Shown here piece by piece: positions 1-8,260 of a DNA stretch of 64,000 bases. The stretch is taken from NCBI RefSeq assembly GCF_900116115.1, contig NZ_FOZP01000005.1, positions 124,001 to 188,000 on the forward strand, given 5' to 3'. The notes below the pieces were generated by a model. It had not been told where the DNA came from. It made no database searches and saw only the letters and a program-made list of their open reading frames with translations. The position numbers were made by a program, and so were the translations under genes. Source of the stretch: Lutibacter maritimus. Lineage in GTDB: Bacteria; Bacteroidota; Bacteroidia; Flavobacteriales; Flavobacteriaceae. Position 1 is the stretch's first letter. Every line of letters begins with the position of its first letter.

Positions 1-169
1 CAATATTACCATAAACAGCTCTTACTGGTTTTAATTTTTTTAAAGTATCAATAACATCTAAACTACCAATGTCTCCCGCGTGCCAAACTTCATCAGCCTG
101 TTTTACAAACTTTAAAATTTGTTCATCAACAAAGCTATGCGTGTCAGAAAGTAGTAAAATTTTTTTCAT
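1..169 (-). CDS. YfcE/MJ0936-type metallophosphoesterase, 3' part cut by window edge
   Basis: Reading leftward from the ATG at 169, the frame gives MKKILLLSDTHSFVDEQ and then a WHAGDIGS segment and a VYGNI segment. These are the DxH, GDxx and GN signatures of the calcineurin-like phosphoesterase fold, in the short single-domain YfcE/MJ0936 subfamily. Such proteins are metal-dependent phosphodiesterases, usually about 160 residues; only the first 56 codons lie here. The physiological substrate cannot be told. The gene is divergent from truA, with a gap of about 70 bp shared by both promoters. It was identified from the raw sequence and is partial at its 3' end. Confidence 0.85.
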   Translation of the reverse strand, partial: MKKILLLSDTHSFVDEQILKFVKQADEVWHAGDIGSLDVIDTLKKLKPVRAVYGNI

Positions 170-203
170 AACGTTTTAAAATATAGAAATTGTAAATATG
201 CTG

Positions 204-211
204 TATATTTG
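204..211 (+). promoter_or_regulatory. -7 element of the truA promoter
   Basis: TATATTTG fits the Bacteroidota -7 consensus TAnnTTTG. Transcription would begin near 216, downstream of the ATG at 198. That is the main reason for placing the truA start at the TTG at 237. No TTG at the usual -33 distance is obvious. Confidence 0.5.
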
Positions 212-236
212 CAACGGTGCAAAAATAACATTTCAG

Positions 237-989
237 TTGAGATATTTTATTGAATTATCATATAAAGGAACTAATTATCATGGTTGGCAATATCAACCAA
301 ATGCCGTAAGTGTGCAAGAACTTATAAATAAAGCAATGTCTACTGTTTTTAGAACAACTATTGATATTCTTGGTGCGGGACGAACAGACAGTGGTGTTCA
401 CGCAGCTCAAATGTTTGCACATGTAGATATTGAAACGGACTTTAATGTTGAAGAAGTGCTTTATAAGTTAAATTCATTATTGCCTAACGATATTGTTATA
501 CATGATATTTTAAAGGTTGAAAATGAGGCGCATGCTCGTTTTGATGCAATTAGTAGAAGTTATGAATATCGTATTTTTAAAGGTAGAAATCCTTTTTTAA
601 CAGAAACAACTTGGCAACTTATTAATAAAAAGTTAAATATTGATAAAATGAATGAGGCAGCCGAAATTTTGTTAACTTACACTAATTTTCAATGTTTTTC
701 TCGTTCAAATTCTGATGTAAAAACATACAATTGTGCTATTACAAATGCCCAATGGATTGAGGATGATAATTTTCTTATTTTTCATATTTCAGCAGACAGA
801 TTTTTAAGAAATATGGTAAGAGCTGTTGTTGGTACGTTATTAGAAGTAGGAGAAGAAAAAATAACTATTGAAGATTTTAAAAAAATAATTGAAAGTAAAA
901 ATAGAAGTAATGCAGGACCTTCAGTGCCAGCAAAAGGACTATTTTTGACCAAGGTAATATACCCAAAAACACTATTTATTCATGAGTAA
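237..989 (+). CDS. truA: tRNA pseudouridine(38-40) synthase TruA
   Basis: TruA isomerises uridines 38-40 in the anticodon arm of many tRNAs. The product (250 aa from the TTG at 237) begins LRYFIELSYKGTNYHGW, the usual TruA N-terminus, and carries the catalytic GRTDSGVHA motif with the nucleophilic Asp at about residue 51. Later motifs include RSYEYRIF and the FLRNMVRAVVGTL segment. An in-frame ATG at 198 would add 13 residues that do not resemble the family and would lie upstream of the likely promoter, so I prefer TTG. The stop overlaps the start of the next ABC exporter gene by 8 bp, so the two are probably cotranscribed and translationally coupled. Confidence 0.93.
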   Translation: MRYFIELSYKGTNYHGWQYQPNAVSVQELINKAMSTVFRTTIDILGAGRTDSGVHAAQMFAHVDIETDFNVEEVLYKLNSLLPNDIVIHDILKVENEAHARFDAISRSYEYRIFKGRNPFLTETTWQLINKKLNIDKMNEAAEILLTYTNFQCFSRSNSDVKTYNCAITNAQWIEDDNFLIFHISADRFLRNMVRAVVGTLLEVGEEKITIEDFKKIIESKNRSNAGPSVPAKGLFLTKVIYPKTLFIHE

Positions 990-2745
990 AAAAGTTACAG
1001 GCAAAGCGTTTGACCCAGTTATATTTAAAAGGTTAATGAGTTTTGCAAAAGACTATCGTTTACAATTTTTTATTGGAACTATTTCTGCAATTCTATTGTC
1101 GTTAGTTTCCGTTGTAAAACCAATTTTATTACAAAAAGTTGTAAATGTATATCTTGAAAATAAAGACAAAGAAGGGTTAATGTATTACGCTTTGTTGATG
1201 GTGGTTTTTTTATTAAGTGAAGTTTTTTTACAGTTTATATTTATTTATAAAGTAAACTGGCTTGGTCAGCATATTATTAAAGATATTAGAATAAAACTGC
1301 AAAAACATATGTTGCAGTTTAAAATGACATATTTTGATAATTCTTCCGTAGGAAAATTAGTAACAAGATTGGTTTCAGATACAGAAACTATTGCACAGTT
1401 TTTTGGACAAGGATTGTTCATGATTGTAAGTGATATTTTAAAAATGTTTGTAGTGGCAATTGTAATGTTGTGGATGAACTGGAAAATGGCGCTCATTTCA
1501 TTTATTGTGTTGCCAATTTTAATTTATGCTACAAAATTATTTCAAATTGCAATTAAAGCATCTTTTCAAGAAGTACGTTTGCAAGTGGCAAATTTAAATG
1601 GCTTTGTGCAGGAAAGAGTAACAGGAATGAATATTGTGCAACTTTTTAATAGAGAAAAAATTGAGTATGATAATTTTGTAAGTATTAATGACAAACATAA
1701 AAAAGCATACATAAAAACCGTTTGGTACTATTCAATTTTCTTTCCAATTGCAGAAATTTTATCATCAATTGCAGTTGGTTTGTCGGTTTGGTATGGTGGT
1801 TTAGATGTGGTTTCAAACGGATCTACAAATGCCGGTGAAATAATTGCATTTATTATGATGTCTCAAATGTTATTTAGACCATTACGTCAAATAGCCGATA
1901 AATTTAATACGCTTCAAATGGGAATGGTTGCCGGAGATCGTGTTTTTGAAGTGTTAGATACTGATAGTAAAATTGCTAAAACAGGCGATTTACAAGCAAC
2001 ACATTTTAAAGGTAATATTTCATTTAAAGATGTGCATTTTAGTTATATAAAAGGAGAAGAAGTTTTAAAAGGTATTAATTTACAAGTTAATGCGGGTGAA
2101 ACTATTGCAATTGTAGGTGCAACTGGTGCTGGAAAATCTACTATTATTAATTTGGTAAATCGTTTTTATGAAATTGATAAAGGTGAAATTTGTATTGATG
2201 GAAATAATGTTGATGCGTATACTTTACCTTCTTTAAGAAAGCAAATTGCTGTGGTACTGCAAGATGTATTTTTATTTTCTGATACCATTTATAATAATAT
2301 TGTTTTAAGCAATAATAAAATTTCTCTTGAGCAAGTTAAAGACGCAGCTAAAGAAATTGGTATTCATGATTTTATTATGAGTTTACCAAATGATTATAAT
2401 TATAATGTAAAAGAACGTGGTGTAATGCTATCGGCAGGACAACGACAATTAATTGCGTTTTTAAGAGCGTACGTTAGTAAACCAAGCGTGTTAATTTTAG
2501 ATGAAGCAACTTCTTCAATAGATTCGTATTCAGAGAAATTAATTCAACAAGCTACAGATAAAATTACGCAATATCAAACATCTATAATAATTGCGCACAG
2601 ATTAACAACTGTGAAAAAGGCAGATAGAATTATTGTAATGGATAAAGGTAATATTGTTGAGCAAGGATCTCATGCTGAATTACTTGCAAAAGAAGGTTAT
2701 TATAAAAATTTATATGATATGCAGTTTGCAAATGAAGTTTTTTAA
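982..2745 (+). CDS. ABC transporter, fused permease and ATPase (MsbA/MdlB-like exporter)
   Basis: This is a 587-aa half-transporter exporter. An N-terminal type I ABC transmembrane domain (about residues 25-310, six helices) is followed by a nucleotide-binding domain with Walker A GATGAGKST (about 378-386), signature LSAGQRQ (about 483) and Walker B VLILDEATSSID (about 503-514), plus the H-loop in IIAHRLTTV. It should work as a homodimer or heterodimer in the inner membrane, exporting a lipid, drug or peptide. The substrate cannot be inferred. It overlaps truA by 8 bp and converges on cdaA with only a weak stem between them. Confidence 0.9.
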   Translation: MSKKVTGKAFDPVIFKRLMSFAKDYRLQFFIGTISAILLSLVSVVKPILLQKVVNVYLENKDKEGLMYYALLMVVFLLSEVFLQFIFIYKVNWLGQHIIKDIRIKLQKHMLQFKMTYFDNSSVGKLVTRLVSDTETIAQFFGQGLFMIVSDILKMFVVAIVMLWMNWKMALISFIVLPILIYATKLFQIAIKASFQEVRLQVANLNGFVQERVTGMNIVQLFNREKIEYDNFVSINDKHKKAYIKTVWYYSIFFPIAEILSSIAVGLSVWYGGLDVVSNGSTNAGEIIAFIMMSQMLFRPLRQIADKFNTLQMGMVAGDRVFEVLDTDSKIAKTGDLQATHFKGNISFKDVHFSYIKGEEVLKGINLQVNAGETIAIVGATGAGKSTIINLVNRFYEIDKGEICIDGNNVDAYTLPSLRKQIAVVLQDVFLFSDTIYNNIVLSNNKISLEQVKDAAKEIGIHDFIMSLPNDYNYNVKERGVMLSAGQRQLIAFLRAYVSKPSVLILDEATSSIDSYSEKLIQQATDKITQYQTSIIIAHRLTTVKKADRIIVMDKGNIVEQGSHAELLAKEGYYKNLYDMQFANEVF

Positions 2746-2769
2746 AACTAAAAATAGGTTTTAAATCAT

Positions 2770-3543
2770 CTAATTTAAATCGTATCTTATAGTTTCAATT
2801 AGTTCGTTTGTATTTTTAAATAACACAAATTCTCCATTTTTTATATAGGATATTTTACCTGTTTCTTCTGAAACTACCAAACAAAGTGCGTCTGTTTTTT
2901 CAGTTATACCAATAGCAGCTCTGTGTCTTAAACCAAATCGAGAAGGGAGTGTTTTAGTAGATAATGGTAAAATGATACGTGTAGCAATAATATAATTTTC
3001 TTTTATAATAATTGCTCCATCGTGCAACGGACTATTTTTGTAAAAAATACTTTCTAAAATAGGAGAACTAATTTCGGCATTCATTTTGTCGCCTGTTGGT
3101 TTTACAAAATCTAAATTATGTGTTCTTTCTAAAACAATTAGTGCGCCTGTTTTGGTAAGTGCCATCGATTCGCAAGCAGCAACAATAGCTTCAACATCCA
3201 TTGAAGTGTGAATTTCAGTATTTAAAAACTTTAATTGTTTTAAAAAATTCTTTTTATTGGTAAAGTTTGTAGATCCAATCATTAATAAAAACTTTCTAAC
3301 TTCAGGTTGAAATACAATTAATATGGCAATTGCGCCTAAACTAATTAAAGCATTTAATAAGCTACTTAGCATTTTCATTTGCAATGCTTCAGTAATTTTC
3401 CAAATTAAAACTACCAGTGCAATTCCAATAAAAATATTAATAGCAACTGTTCCTTTTAGCAATTTATAAATATAATACAATAAAGTAGCGACTAATAAAA
3501 TGTCTAAAGCATCTAAAAATGTAAAGTCTAAAAAATCGAGCAT
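2770..3543 (-). CDS. cdaA: Membrane diadenylate cyclase (CdaA/DacA type)
   Basis: This enzyme condenses two ATP into the second messenger c-di-AMP. The 257-aa protein has three N-terminal membrane segments (about residues 13-30, 34-51, 62-79) followed by a DisA_N cyclase domain with both catalytic motifs, DGA (175-177 in SPLHDGAIII) and RHR (206-208 in GLRHRAAIGITE). Length and layout match CdaA. The usual Firmicutes partners, the regulator CdaR (YbbR) and glmM, are not next to it. Instead it is the last gene of a run with a LOG-family gene, folP and a lipoprotein. c-di-AMP commonly controls potassium and osmolyte balance and wall stress. Confidence 0.92.
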   Translation of the reverse strand: MLDFLDFTFLDALDILLVATLLYYIYKLLKGTVAINIFIGIALVVLIWKITEALQMKMLSSLLNALISLGAIAILIVFQPEVRKFLLMIGSTNFTNKKNFLKQLKFLNTEIHTSMDVEAIVAACESMALTKTGALIVLERTHNLDFVKPTGDKMNAEISSPILESIFYKNSPLHDGAIIIKENYIIATRIILPLSTKTLPSRFGLRHRAAIGITEKTDALCLVVSEETGKISYIKNGEFVLFKNTNELIETIRYDLN

Positions 3544-3583
3544 TTAGTTAGTATTTTTTGTAAAAATAGGAAAAAGATTCTTG

Positions 3584-4303
3584 TTATTCGTTAATTAAGC
3601 AATCACAAAAACCTACTTTTTCTTCATTAAATATAAATTCTATAGTATTGGTTTTTATAGTTGTGTCAGTAATATTATTTATAAGTGTTTTGTAATATAA
3701 ATAACCCTGATATGAAATATTTTCAGTGAAATTTAAATGAAGCATTTTTTGCTTTTCTGGCGCTGAATTTTTAATAATGTTTAAAAGCGTTGTTTTAAAA
3801 TCCTTTTTTTCAACAGGCATATCATTAATCCAAACTTTTAATTCAGTAAATATTAAACTTATGTTCGTGTAATTCTCATAGGTTTTAGCATGTTTGCTTA
3901 GATAATCTCTTGAAGTTATTGCGTTAGATTTAAAAACAACGCTATCAAATGCTATAAATGATAGTTTTTTTGAAATGGTATCAGAATAACTAAAATAATC
4001 ATGCATTCCTTCTTCTGAGTGTATTGAGTTTTTGTGTTTATCTTGTAATGTGATAATAGTTGGAATAAATGTTTTTAAAGGCAACCTTTTATCAATGTTA
4101 TAAATCCAGTGAGTTGTGCTAATAGTGTTTTTTCTATTTAAATTTGCAATGGTATCGTTGTCTTTTACGTCAAAGAAAAACCAAACTTGTGAATGATTAA
4201 ATACTTCTTGTATACCTTTTTCTGCTAAAGTTGGTATTTTAACTTCTTTTTTACTGCAACCAAATAAAGTAAGTATAAATAGTAGTGGTATTAATTTTTT
4301 CAT
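3584..4303 (-). CDS. Lipoprotein of unknown function
   Basis: I do not recognise a family. The 239-aa product begins MKKLIPLLFILTLFGC, a typical lipoprotein signal with a lipobox ending at Cys16 and SKKE after it. The rest is soluble, rich in Lys, Asn and Thr, with no repeats or catalytic signature that I can see. A Cys pair (CDC) sits near the C-terminus. Its ATG directly abuts the folP stop codon, and 40 bp separate it from cdaA, so it is very probably translated as part of that operon. It may be envelope-located and connected to c-di-AMP signalling or simply co-regulated. Confidence 0.75.
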   Translation of the reverse strand: MKKLIPLLFILTLFGCSKKEVKIPTLAEKGIQEVFNHSQVWFFFDVKDNDTIANLNRKNTISTTHWIYNIDKRLPLKTFIPTIITLQDKHKNSIHSEEGMHDYFSYSDTISKKLSFIAFDSVVFKSNAITSRDYLSKHAKTYENYTNISLIFTELKVWINDMPVEKKDFKTTLLNIIKNSAPEKQKMLHLNFTENISYQGYLYYKTLINNITDTTIKTNTIEFIFNEEKVGFCDCLINE

Positions 4304-5134
4304 TTAGTTATTTTTTAATAATTCAGTAATTTTTATAGCTTCAACAGCTTCTTTTACATCGTGCACTCTTAAAATATTAGTTCCTTTTGTTAAAGCAATT
4401 GTGTTTGCGCTAGTGGTAGCATTTAAGGCTTCTTTTGGCGAAATATCTAACGGTTTAAATAACATTGATTTTCTAGATAAACCAACTAAAGTGGGAATAT
4501 CTAAATTGTTAAATAACTCTAAGTGCGATAATAATTTGTAATTGTGTTCTAATGTTTTTCCAAAACCAAAGCCAACATCAGCAATAACATCATTTACACC
4601 TAAATCACGAAGTGCAGCAATTTTTTTTGAGAAATAATATAGTACATCTTTTACAATAGCATCATATATTGGGTTTTCTTGCATATTTTGCGGTGTGCCT
4701 TGCATATGCATAATAATATAAGGTACTTGCAGTTTTGCAATAGTAGAAAACATATTGTTGTCCATACTTCCTGTAGAAATATCATTAATTATACAAGCGC
4801 CTTTTTGCACACATTGTTCGGCAACAATACTTCTAAACGTATCAATAGAAATTAAAATGTCTGGAAATTCACTCGTTAATAACTCTACAACAGGGATAAT
4901 TCTGTTTAATTCTTCTTCTTCTGAAATATGTTTTGCGCCTGGGCGTGAAGAATATGCACCAATATCAATAAAAGTAGCGCCTTCACTTAACATTTTTTCA
5001 ACTTGTGAAATGATGGAAGTTGTGTTGTTAAATTTTCCACCATCAAAAAAAGAATCTGGTGTAATATTTAAAATTCCCATTACTTTTGGTGAAGTAAGGT
5101 CAATAAGCGTTCCTTTACAATTTATACTTTTCAT
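4304..5134 (-). CDS. folP: Dihydropteroate synthase
   Basis: FolP joins p-aminobenzoate to 6-hydroxymethyl-dihydropterin pyrophosphate in folate synthesis. The 276-aa protein has the family signatures in order: MGILNITPDSFFDGG (about 19-33), FIDIGAYSSRPGA, the IMHMQG segment, the DVGFGFGKT loop, and GLSRKS near the C-terminus. It is close to the usual TIM-barrel length. Its start overlaps the stop of the upstream LOG-family gene by one base (TAATG), and its stop abuts the downstream lipoprotein ATG, so these genes are tightly coupled. Confidence 0.95.
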   Translation of the reverse strand: MKSINCKGTLIDLTSPKVMGILNITPDSFFDGGKFNNTTSIISQVEKMLSEGATFIDIGAYSSRPGAKHISEEEELNRIIPVVELLTSEFPDILISIDTFRSIVAEQCVQKGACIINDISTGSMDNNMFSTIAKLQVPYIIMHMQGTPQNMQENPIYDAIVKDVLYYFSKKIAALRDLGVNDVIADVGFGFGKTLEHNYKLLSHLELFNNLDIPTLVGLSRKSMLFKPLDISPKEALNATTSANTIALTKGTNILRVHDVKEAVEAIKITELLKNN

Positions 5135-5715
5135 TATCGCACTACTTTATTAATTACTTTGCTCATTTCTGGCGCTTTGTAGTTAAACATTTTTGTAATT
5201 AAATCATCAACAGATTCGCTAACAATCAGCATTTCTTTGTTAGACTGTTTTAAATAACCTTCTGTAACCATCACATCTAATTGTTTAATTAAGTGGTTAA
5301 AAAATCCGTTAGTATTTAAAATGCCAACTGGTTTTTTTTCAATGCCGAGTTGATTGAGGGTTAACGCTTCAAAAATTTCATCTAAAGTACCAAATCCACC
5401 AGGTAATGCAATATACCCATCCACCAATTTGCTGATTCTCACTTTTCGTTTGCTCATGGTTTTAGTAACAATCATTTCTGTAATATTTGTATGAGCAACT
5501 TCTTCGTGGCGTAATAAACCAGGAATAACGCCAATAACTTCACCTTTTTTTTCAATAATAGTATCAGCAATAACGCCCATCATTCCAATTTTTCCACCGC
5601 CATACACCAATCCAATATTGTTTTTGGCAAAATATAAACCTAATTTTATAGCATCATTCTTATAAATTTCATTAAATCCTAAACTAGAACCACAAAAAAC
5701 AGCAACTTTCTTCAT
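5134..5715 (-). CDS. LOG-family protein (TIGR00730 Rossmann-fold nucleotide hydrolase)
   Basis: The 193-aa product has the LOG-family glycine-rich motif VYGGGKIGMMG (37-47) and the hallmark PGGFGTLDE (105-113), with the preceding SKRK segment. Members act as cytokinin-riboside 5'-monophosphate phosphoribohydrolases or as more general nucleoside monophosphate N-glycosidases; in bacteria the true substrate is often unclear. It heads the operon LOG-folP-lipoprotein-cdaA and is divergent from the DUF1599 gene. A bacterial housekeeping role in nucleotide salvage is more likely than hormone production. Confidence 0.9.
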   Translation of the reverse strand: MKKVAVFCGSSLGFNEIYKNDAIKLGLYFAKNNIGLVYGGGKIGMMGVIADTIIEKKGEVIGVIPGLLRHEEVAHTNITEMIVTKTMSKRKVRISKLVDGYIALPGGFGTLDEIFEALTLNQLGIEKKPVGILNTNGFFNHLIKQLDVMVTEGYLKQSNKEMLIVSESVDDLITKMFNYKAPEMSKVINKVVR

Positions 5716-5717
5716 AA

Positions 5718-5750
5718 TTGGGGAATTGATTTTTTAATTCATTAAATTTG
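5718..5750 (+). promoter_or_regulatory. Promoter of the DUF1599-DoxX-crcB run
   Basis: TTG at 5718-5720 and TAAATTTG at 5743-5750 are 22 nt apart and fit the Bacteroidota promoter form. The start codon of the DUF1599 gene follows at 5781. Confidence 0.45.
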
Positions 5751-5780
5751 TTCGAAATTTACGGAAATAATTAAAGTTAC

Positions 5781-6320
5781 ATGCAACAAACTTCAAAACA
5801 ATACGATGAGGTTATTGAAAAATGCCGCACCTTATATAGTAACAAGCTAAAAGATTATGGAAGTGCTTGGCGAATATTAAGATTGCCATCATTAACCGAT
5901 CAAATATTTATTAAAGCGCAACGCATTCGTCAGTTACAAGAAAATTCTACAAGAAAAGTAGATGAAGGTGAAGTTTCTGAATTTATTGGTATAATAAATT
6001 ATGCTATAATGGCTTTAATTCAACTAGAAAAAGGTGTAGTTGAACAGCCAGATTTAACGATGGATGAAGCTATAAAACTATATGATAAACACGTAAGTAT
6101 TACCAAAAAATTAATGGAAGATAAAAATCATGATTATGGTGAGGCTTGGCGCGATATGCGTGTGAGTTCGTTAACAGATTTAATTCTTCAAAAATTATTG
6201 CGTGTAAAACAGATAGAAGATAATAAAGGAAAAACAATTGTATCAGAAGGAATTGATGCAAATTATCAGGATATGATTAATTATGCTGTTTTTGCGTTAA
6301 TCCATTTAAAAGAAAATTAG
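5781..6320 (+). CDS. DUF1599 protein (nucleotide modification associated domain), two tandem copies
   Basis: The 179-aa protein is an internal duplication. Repeat 1 has DYGSAWR at 25-31 and an INYA segment at 72-75; repeat 2 has DYGEAWR at 118-124 and INYA at 166-169. Each is about 80 residues and helical, as in DUF1599, which has been linked by computational work to nucleotide metabolism or modification. No biochemical role is established. It is common in Bacteroidota and here precedes the BT_3928-type DoxX gene with a 3-bp gap, so they are likely cotranscribed. Similarity to MazG-like helical folds is possible but not shown. Confidence 0.85.
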   Translation: MQQTSKQYDEVIEKCRTLYSNKLKDYGSAWRILRLPSLTDQIFIKAQRIRQLQENSTRKVDEGEVSEFIGIINYAIMALIQLEKGVVEQPDLTMDEAIKLYDKHVSITKKLMEDKNHDYGEAWRDMRVSSLTDLILQKLLRVKQIEDNKGKTIVSEGIDANYQDMINYAVFALIHLKEN

Positions 6321-6323
6321 AAA

Positions 6324-7289
6324 ATGAAAGTATTGGTTCAAATTTGTAGGTTTTTTGTTGCGTTCACATTTATTTTTTCAGGATTTGTAAAATTAGTAGA
6401 TCCTTTAGGCTCTGCTTACAAGTTTCAAGAATATTTTGGTGTTGATGTTTTAAATCTTGAATTTTTGATTCCGTATGCGTTGCCATTTTCAATACTATTA
6501 ATTTTAGCAGAAATTATGCTAGGTGTTATGTTATTGGTTGGGTATTTACCAAAATTTACAGCATGGAGTTTGTTACTTTTAATTACTGTGTTTTTATTTT
6601 TAACGTGGTATTCCGCTTATTATAATAAGGTAACAGATTGTGGTTGTTTTGGTGATGCTGTAAAACTATCAACCTGGGGAACATTTTATAAAAATGTGGT
6701 ATTAATTGCGCTCATCTTAATTTTAGTATGGAAATCTAAACTTATTTCCCCAATTTTTAGTGTTCCAATTGCTAAATGGTCAACCTTTCTATCGTTTTTT
6801 GCATTTTTATATATTACCTATTATGTATTGGTGCATTTACCAATTATAGATTTTAGACCCTATGCAGTAGGAAATAGTATTCCTGAAGGAATGAAATTTG
6901 TTGGACAAGAATTACCACCAATACACGACTTTTATTTGGAATCTAATGATGGCGAAAATTTAACTGATAAAGTATTAGCTGATAAAAAAGCACTACTAAT
7001 TATAATGTATAATATTAGCAAAAGTGACAGAGATGGTTTTACTAATATTAAAAAAGTTACCGATAAAGCTCTTGAAAAAGGGTATACTGTTTATGCATTA
7101 TCCGCATCTTTAAATGATGAATTTATAGATATTAAAGAAGAGTTTGACTTAAATTTTGACATGTTGTTTTGCGATGAAACAACGTTGAAAACTATTATTA
7201 GAGCAAATCCAGGAATTTTAACTTTAGAAGAAGGTGTTGTAAAAGGTAAATGGAATTGGATTGATGCTGATAAAGTTAAACTCAATTAA
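6324..7289 (+). CDS. BT_3928-family DoxX-like membrane protein with C-terminal thioredoxin-like region
   Basis: The 321-aa protein has about five membrane segments in residues 5-175 (DoxX/MauE-like), with a conserved DCGCFGDA motif at 105-112 that is typical of MauE-like and related redox membrane proteins. After residue 190 a soluble domain resembles the fold of thioredoxin-like proteins but I see no CxxC. Members are found throughout Bacteroidota, commonly after a DUF1599 gene, as here. A role in membrane thiol or quinone redox chemistry is inferred from the CGC motif only. crcB follows 14 bp downstream. Confidence 0.85.
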   Translation: MKVLVQICRFFVAFTFIFSGFVKLVDPLGSAYKFQEYFGVDVLNLEFLIPYALPFSILLILAEIMLGVMLLVGYLPKFTAWSLLLLITVFLFLTWYSAYYNKVTDCGCFGDAVKLSTWGTFYKNVVLIALILILVWKSKLISPIFSVPIAKWSTFLSFFAFLYITYYVLVHLPIIDFRPYAVGNSIPEGMKFVGQELPPIHDFYLESNDGENLTDKVLADKKALLIIMYNISKSDRDGFTNIKKVTDKALEKGYTVYALSASLNDEFIDIKEEFDLNFDMLFCDETTLKTIIRANPGILTLEEGVVKGKWNWIDADKVKLN

Positions 7290-7303
7290 TATTCAAAATA
7301 CTA

Positions 7304-7675
7304 ATGAAACAAGCTTTTTTGGTTTTTATAGGTGGTGGTTTTGGAAGTGTTGCTAGGTATTTTGTAGGTAAATATTTAAATACGCCTGGAAATCACATTC
7401 CTTACGGAACCTTTCTTGCAAATGTGTTCGGGAGTTTGTTAATTGGATTAATATTGGGTTATTTATCAAAAACATCTAATATGTCGCAAAGCCAATCGTT
7501 ATTATTAGCTTCAGGGTTTTGTGGAGGATTTACAACTTTTTCTACCTTTGCTTATGAAAATCAACTATTTATTAAAAATGGTGATTACTTAAATTTTTTA
7601 TTTTACACATTTATTTCTCTCCTAGTCGGTTTTTCTGCTGTTTTTGCAGGAATTTATCTTTCAAAACTAGTGTAG
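7304..7675 (+). CDS. crcB: Fluoride ion channel CrcB/Fluc
   Basis: Fluc channels export fluoride as dual-topology dimers. The 123-aa sequence has four hydrophobic segments and the family motifs: the GSVARYFVG segment at 14-22, the TFLANVFGS segment with Asn40, and GGFTTFSTF at 74-82, which holds the phenylalanines lining the pore. Length is normal. It is the last gene of the DUF1599-DoxX-crcB run and is followed by a strong terminator. I see no fluoride riboswitch in the 14 bp before it or earlier in the run. Confidence 0.93.
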   Translation: MKQAFLVFIGGGFGSVARYFVGKYLNTPGNHIPYGTFLANVFGSLLIGLILGYLSKTSNMSQSQSLLLASGFCGGFTTFSTFAYENQLFIKNGDYLNFLFYTFISLLVGFSAVFAGIYLSKLV

Positions 7676-7704
7676 TACCTCATTTTATCCTTTAAAACTA
7701 ATTT

Positions 7705-7756
7705 ATAGTTCTATTTTATTCGATTATATTCGATAAAATAGAACTATTATTTTTTT
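7705..7756 (+). terminator. Rho-independent terminator after crcB
   Basis: Two perfect 15-nt arms, 7705-7719 and 7733-7747 (ATAGTTCTATTTTAT and its complement), enclose a 13-nt loop and are followed by a T-run at 7751-7756. Confidence 0.8.
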
Positions 7757-7757
7757 A

Positions 7758-7854
7758 TACCTATAAAAAAATAGGGGTAAAAATAAATAAAATATAAAAA
7801 TAACATTGATACCCCTAAAAAATTAGGGGGTAAAAAAAATATAATATACTTTTG
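7758..7854 (+). promoter_or_regulatory. Promoter and tandem palindromic operators of the first PII-Amt operon
   Basis: The -7 element TACTTTTG is at 7847-7854. A palindrome CCCCTAA-AAAA-TTAGGGG at 7812-7829 is centred 26.5 bp before it, over the -33 region. A weaker relative, TACC..TA then TAGGGGTA, lies at 7758-7779 with its centre about 52 bp further upstream. The same arrangement with the same distances precedes the second PII gene, which points to a shared nitrogen-status regulator. No TTG is seen at -33, so activation by the bound factor is as likely as repression. Confidence 0.65.
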
Positions 7855-7885
7855 CTTCGAAATCAATTATAAAAATCACTTTATT

Positions 7886-8224
7886 ATGAAGAAAATTGAA
7901 GCAATTATTAGAAAATCAAAATTTGATGAAGTTAAAGAGGCTTTGCATCAAATTGAGGTTAATTTTTTTAGTTACTGGGATGTAACTGGTGTTGGTAATG
8001 AAAAGCAAGGTCATGTGTATAGAGGTGTTAGTTATAGCACATCAGATATTCAGCGAAGGTTTTTATCAATTGTAGTTTCTGATCCATTTTTAGATAGAAC
8101 AATAGATGTCTTGTTAAGAACGGCGTGTACGGGAATGGTTGGGGACGGAAAAATATTTGTATCAGATATTGAAGAAACCTATAGGATAAGAACCAAAGAA
8201 AAAGGATCTGACGCCTTAAAATAA
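7886..8224 (+). CDS. PII nitrogen regulatory protein (GlnB/GlnK family), copy 1
   Basis: PII trimers sense ATP/ADP and 2-oxoglutarate and gate ammonium channels. The 112-aa protein starts MKKIEAIIRKSKFDEV, has the T-loop segment VYRGVSYST (tyrosines at 45 and 50, one residue shorter before the loop than E. coli GlnB), the B-loop TGMVGDGKIFV and the C-loop RIRTKEKG. Y50 corresponds to the uridylylated Y51 of E. coli, but no modifying enzyme is in the window. It lies 36 bp upstream of an ammonium channel gene, so it is a GlnK-like channel regulator. It is about 90% identical to the second PII protein at 10453-10791. Confidence 0.95.
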   Translation: MKKIEAIIRKSKFDEVKEALHQIEVNFFSYWDVTGVGNEKQGHVYRGVSYSTSDIQRRFLSIVVSDPFLDRTIDVLLRTACTGMVGDGKIFVSDIEETYRIRTKEKGSDALK

Positions 8225-8260
8225 TAAAAATCAATTTTAAACTTATAAAAAATAAATATT

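Noticed and set aside
198-236. ATG start for truA at 198
   Set aside because: The extra 13 residues do not resemble TruA, and the ATG precedes a clear -7 promoter element at 204-211; the TTG at 237 gives the family N-terminus.
2746-2769. Terminator between the ABC exporter and cdaA
   Set aside because: AAAACTA and TAGGTTTT can pair only weakly and with no T-run of note.
7290-7303. Fluoride riboswitch upstream of crcB
   Set aside because: Only 14 bp separate crcB from the preceding gene and the conserved fluoride-riboswitch core is absent.
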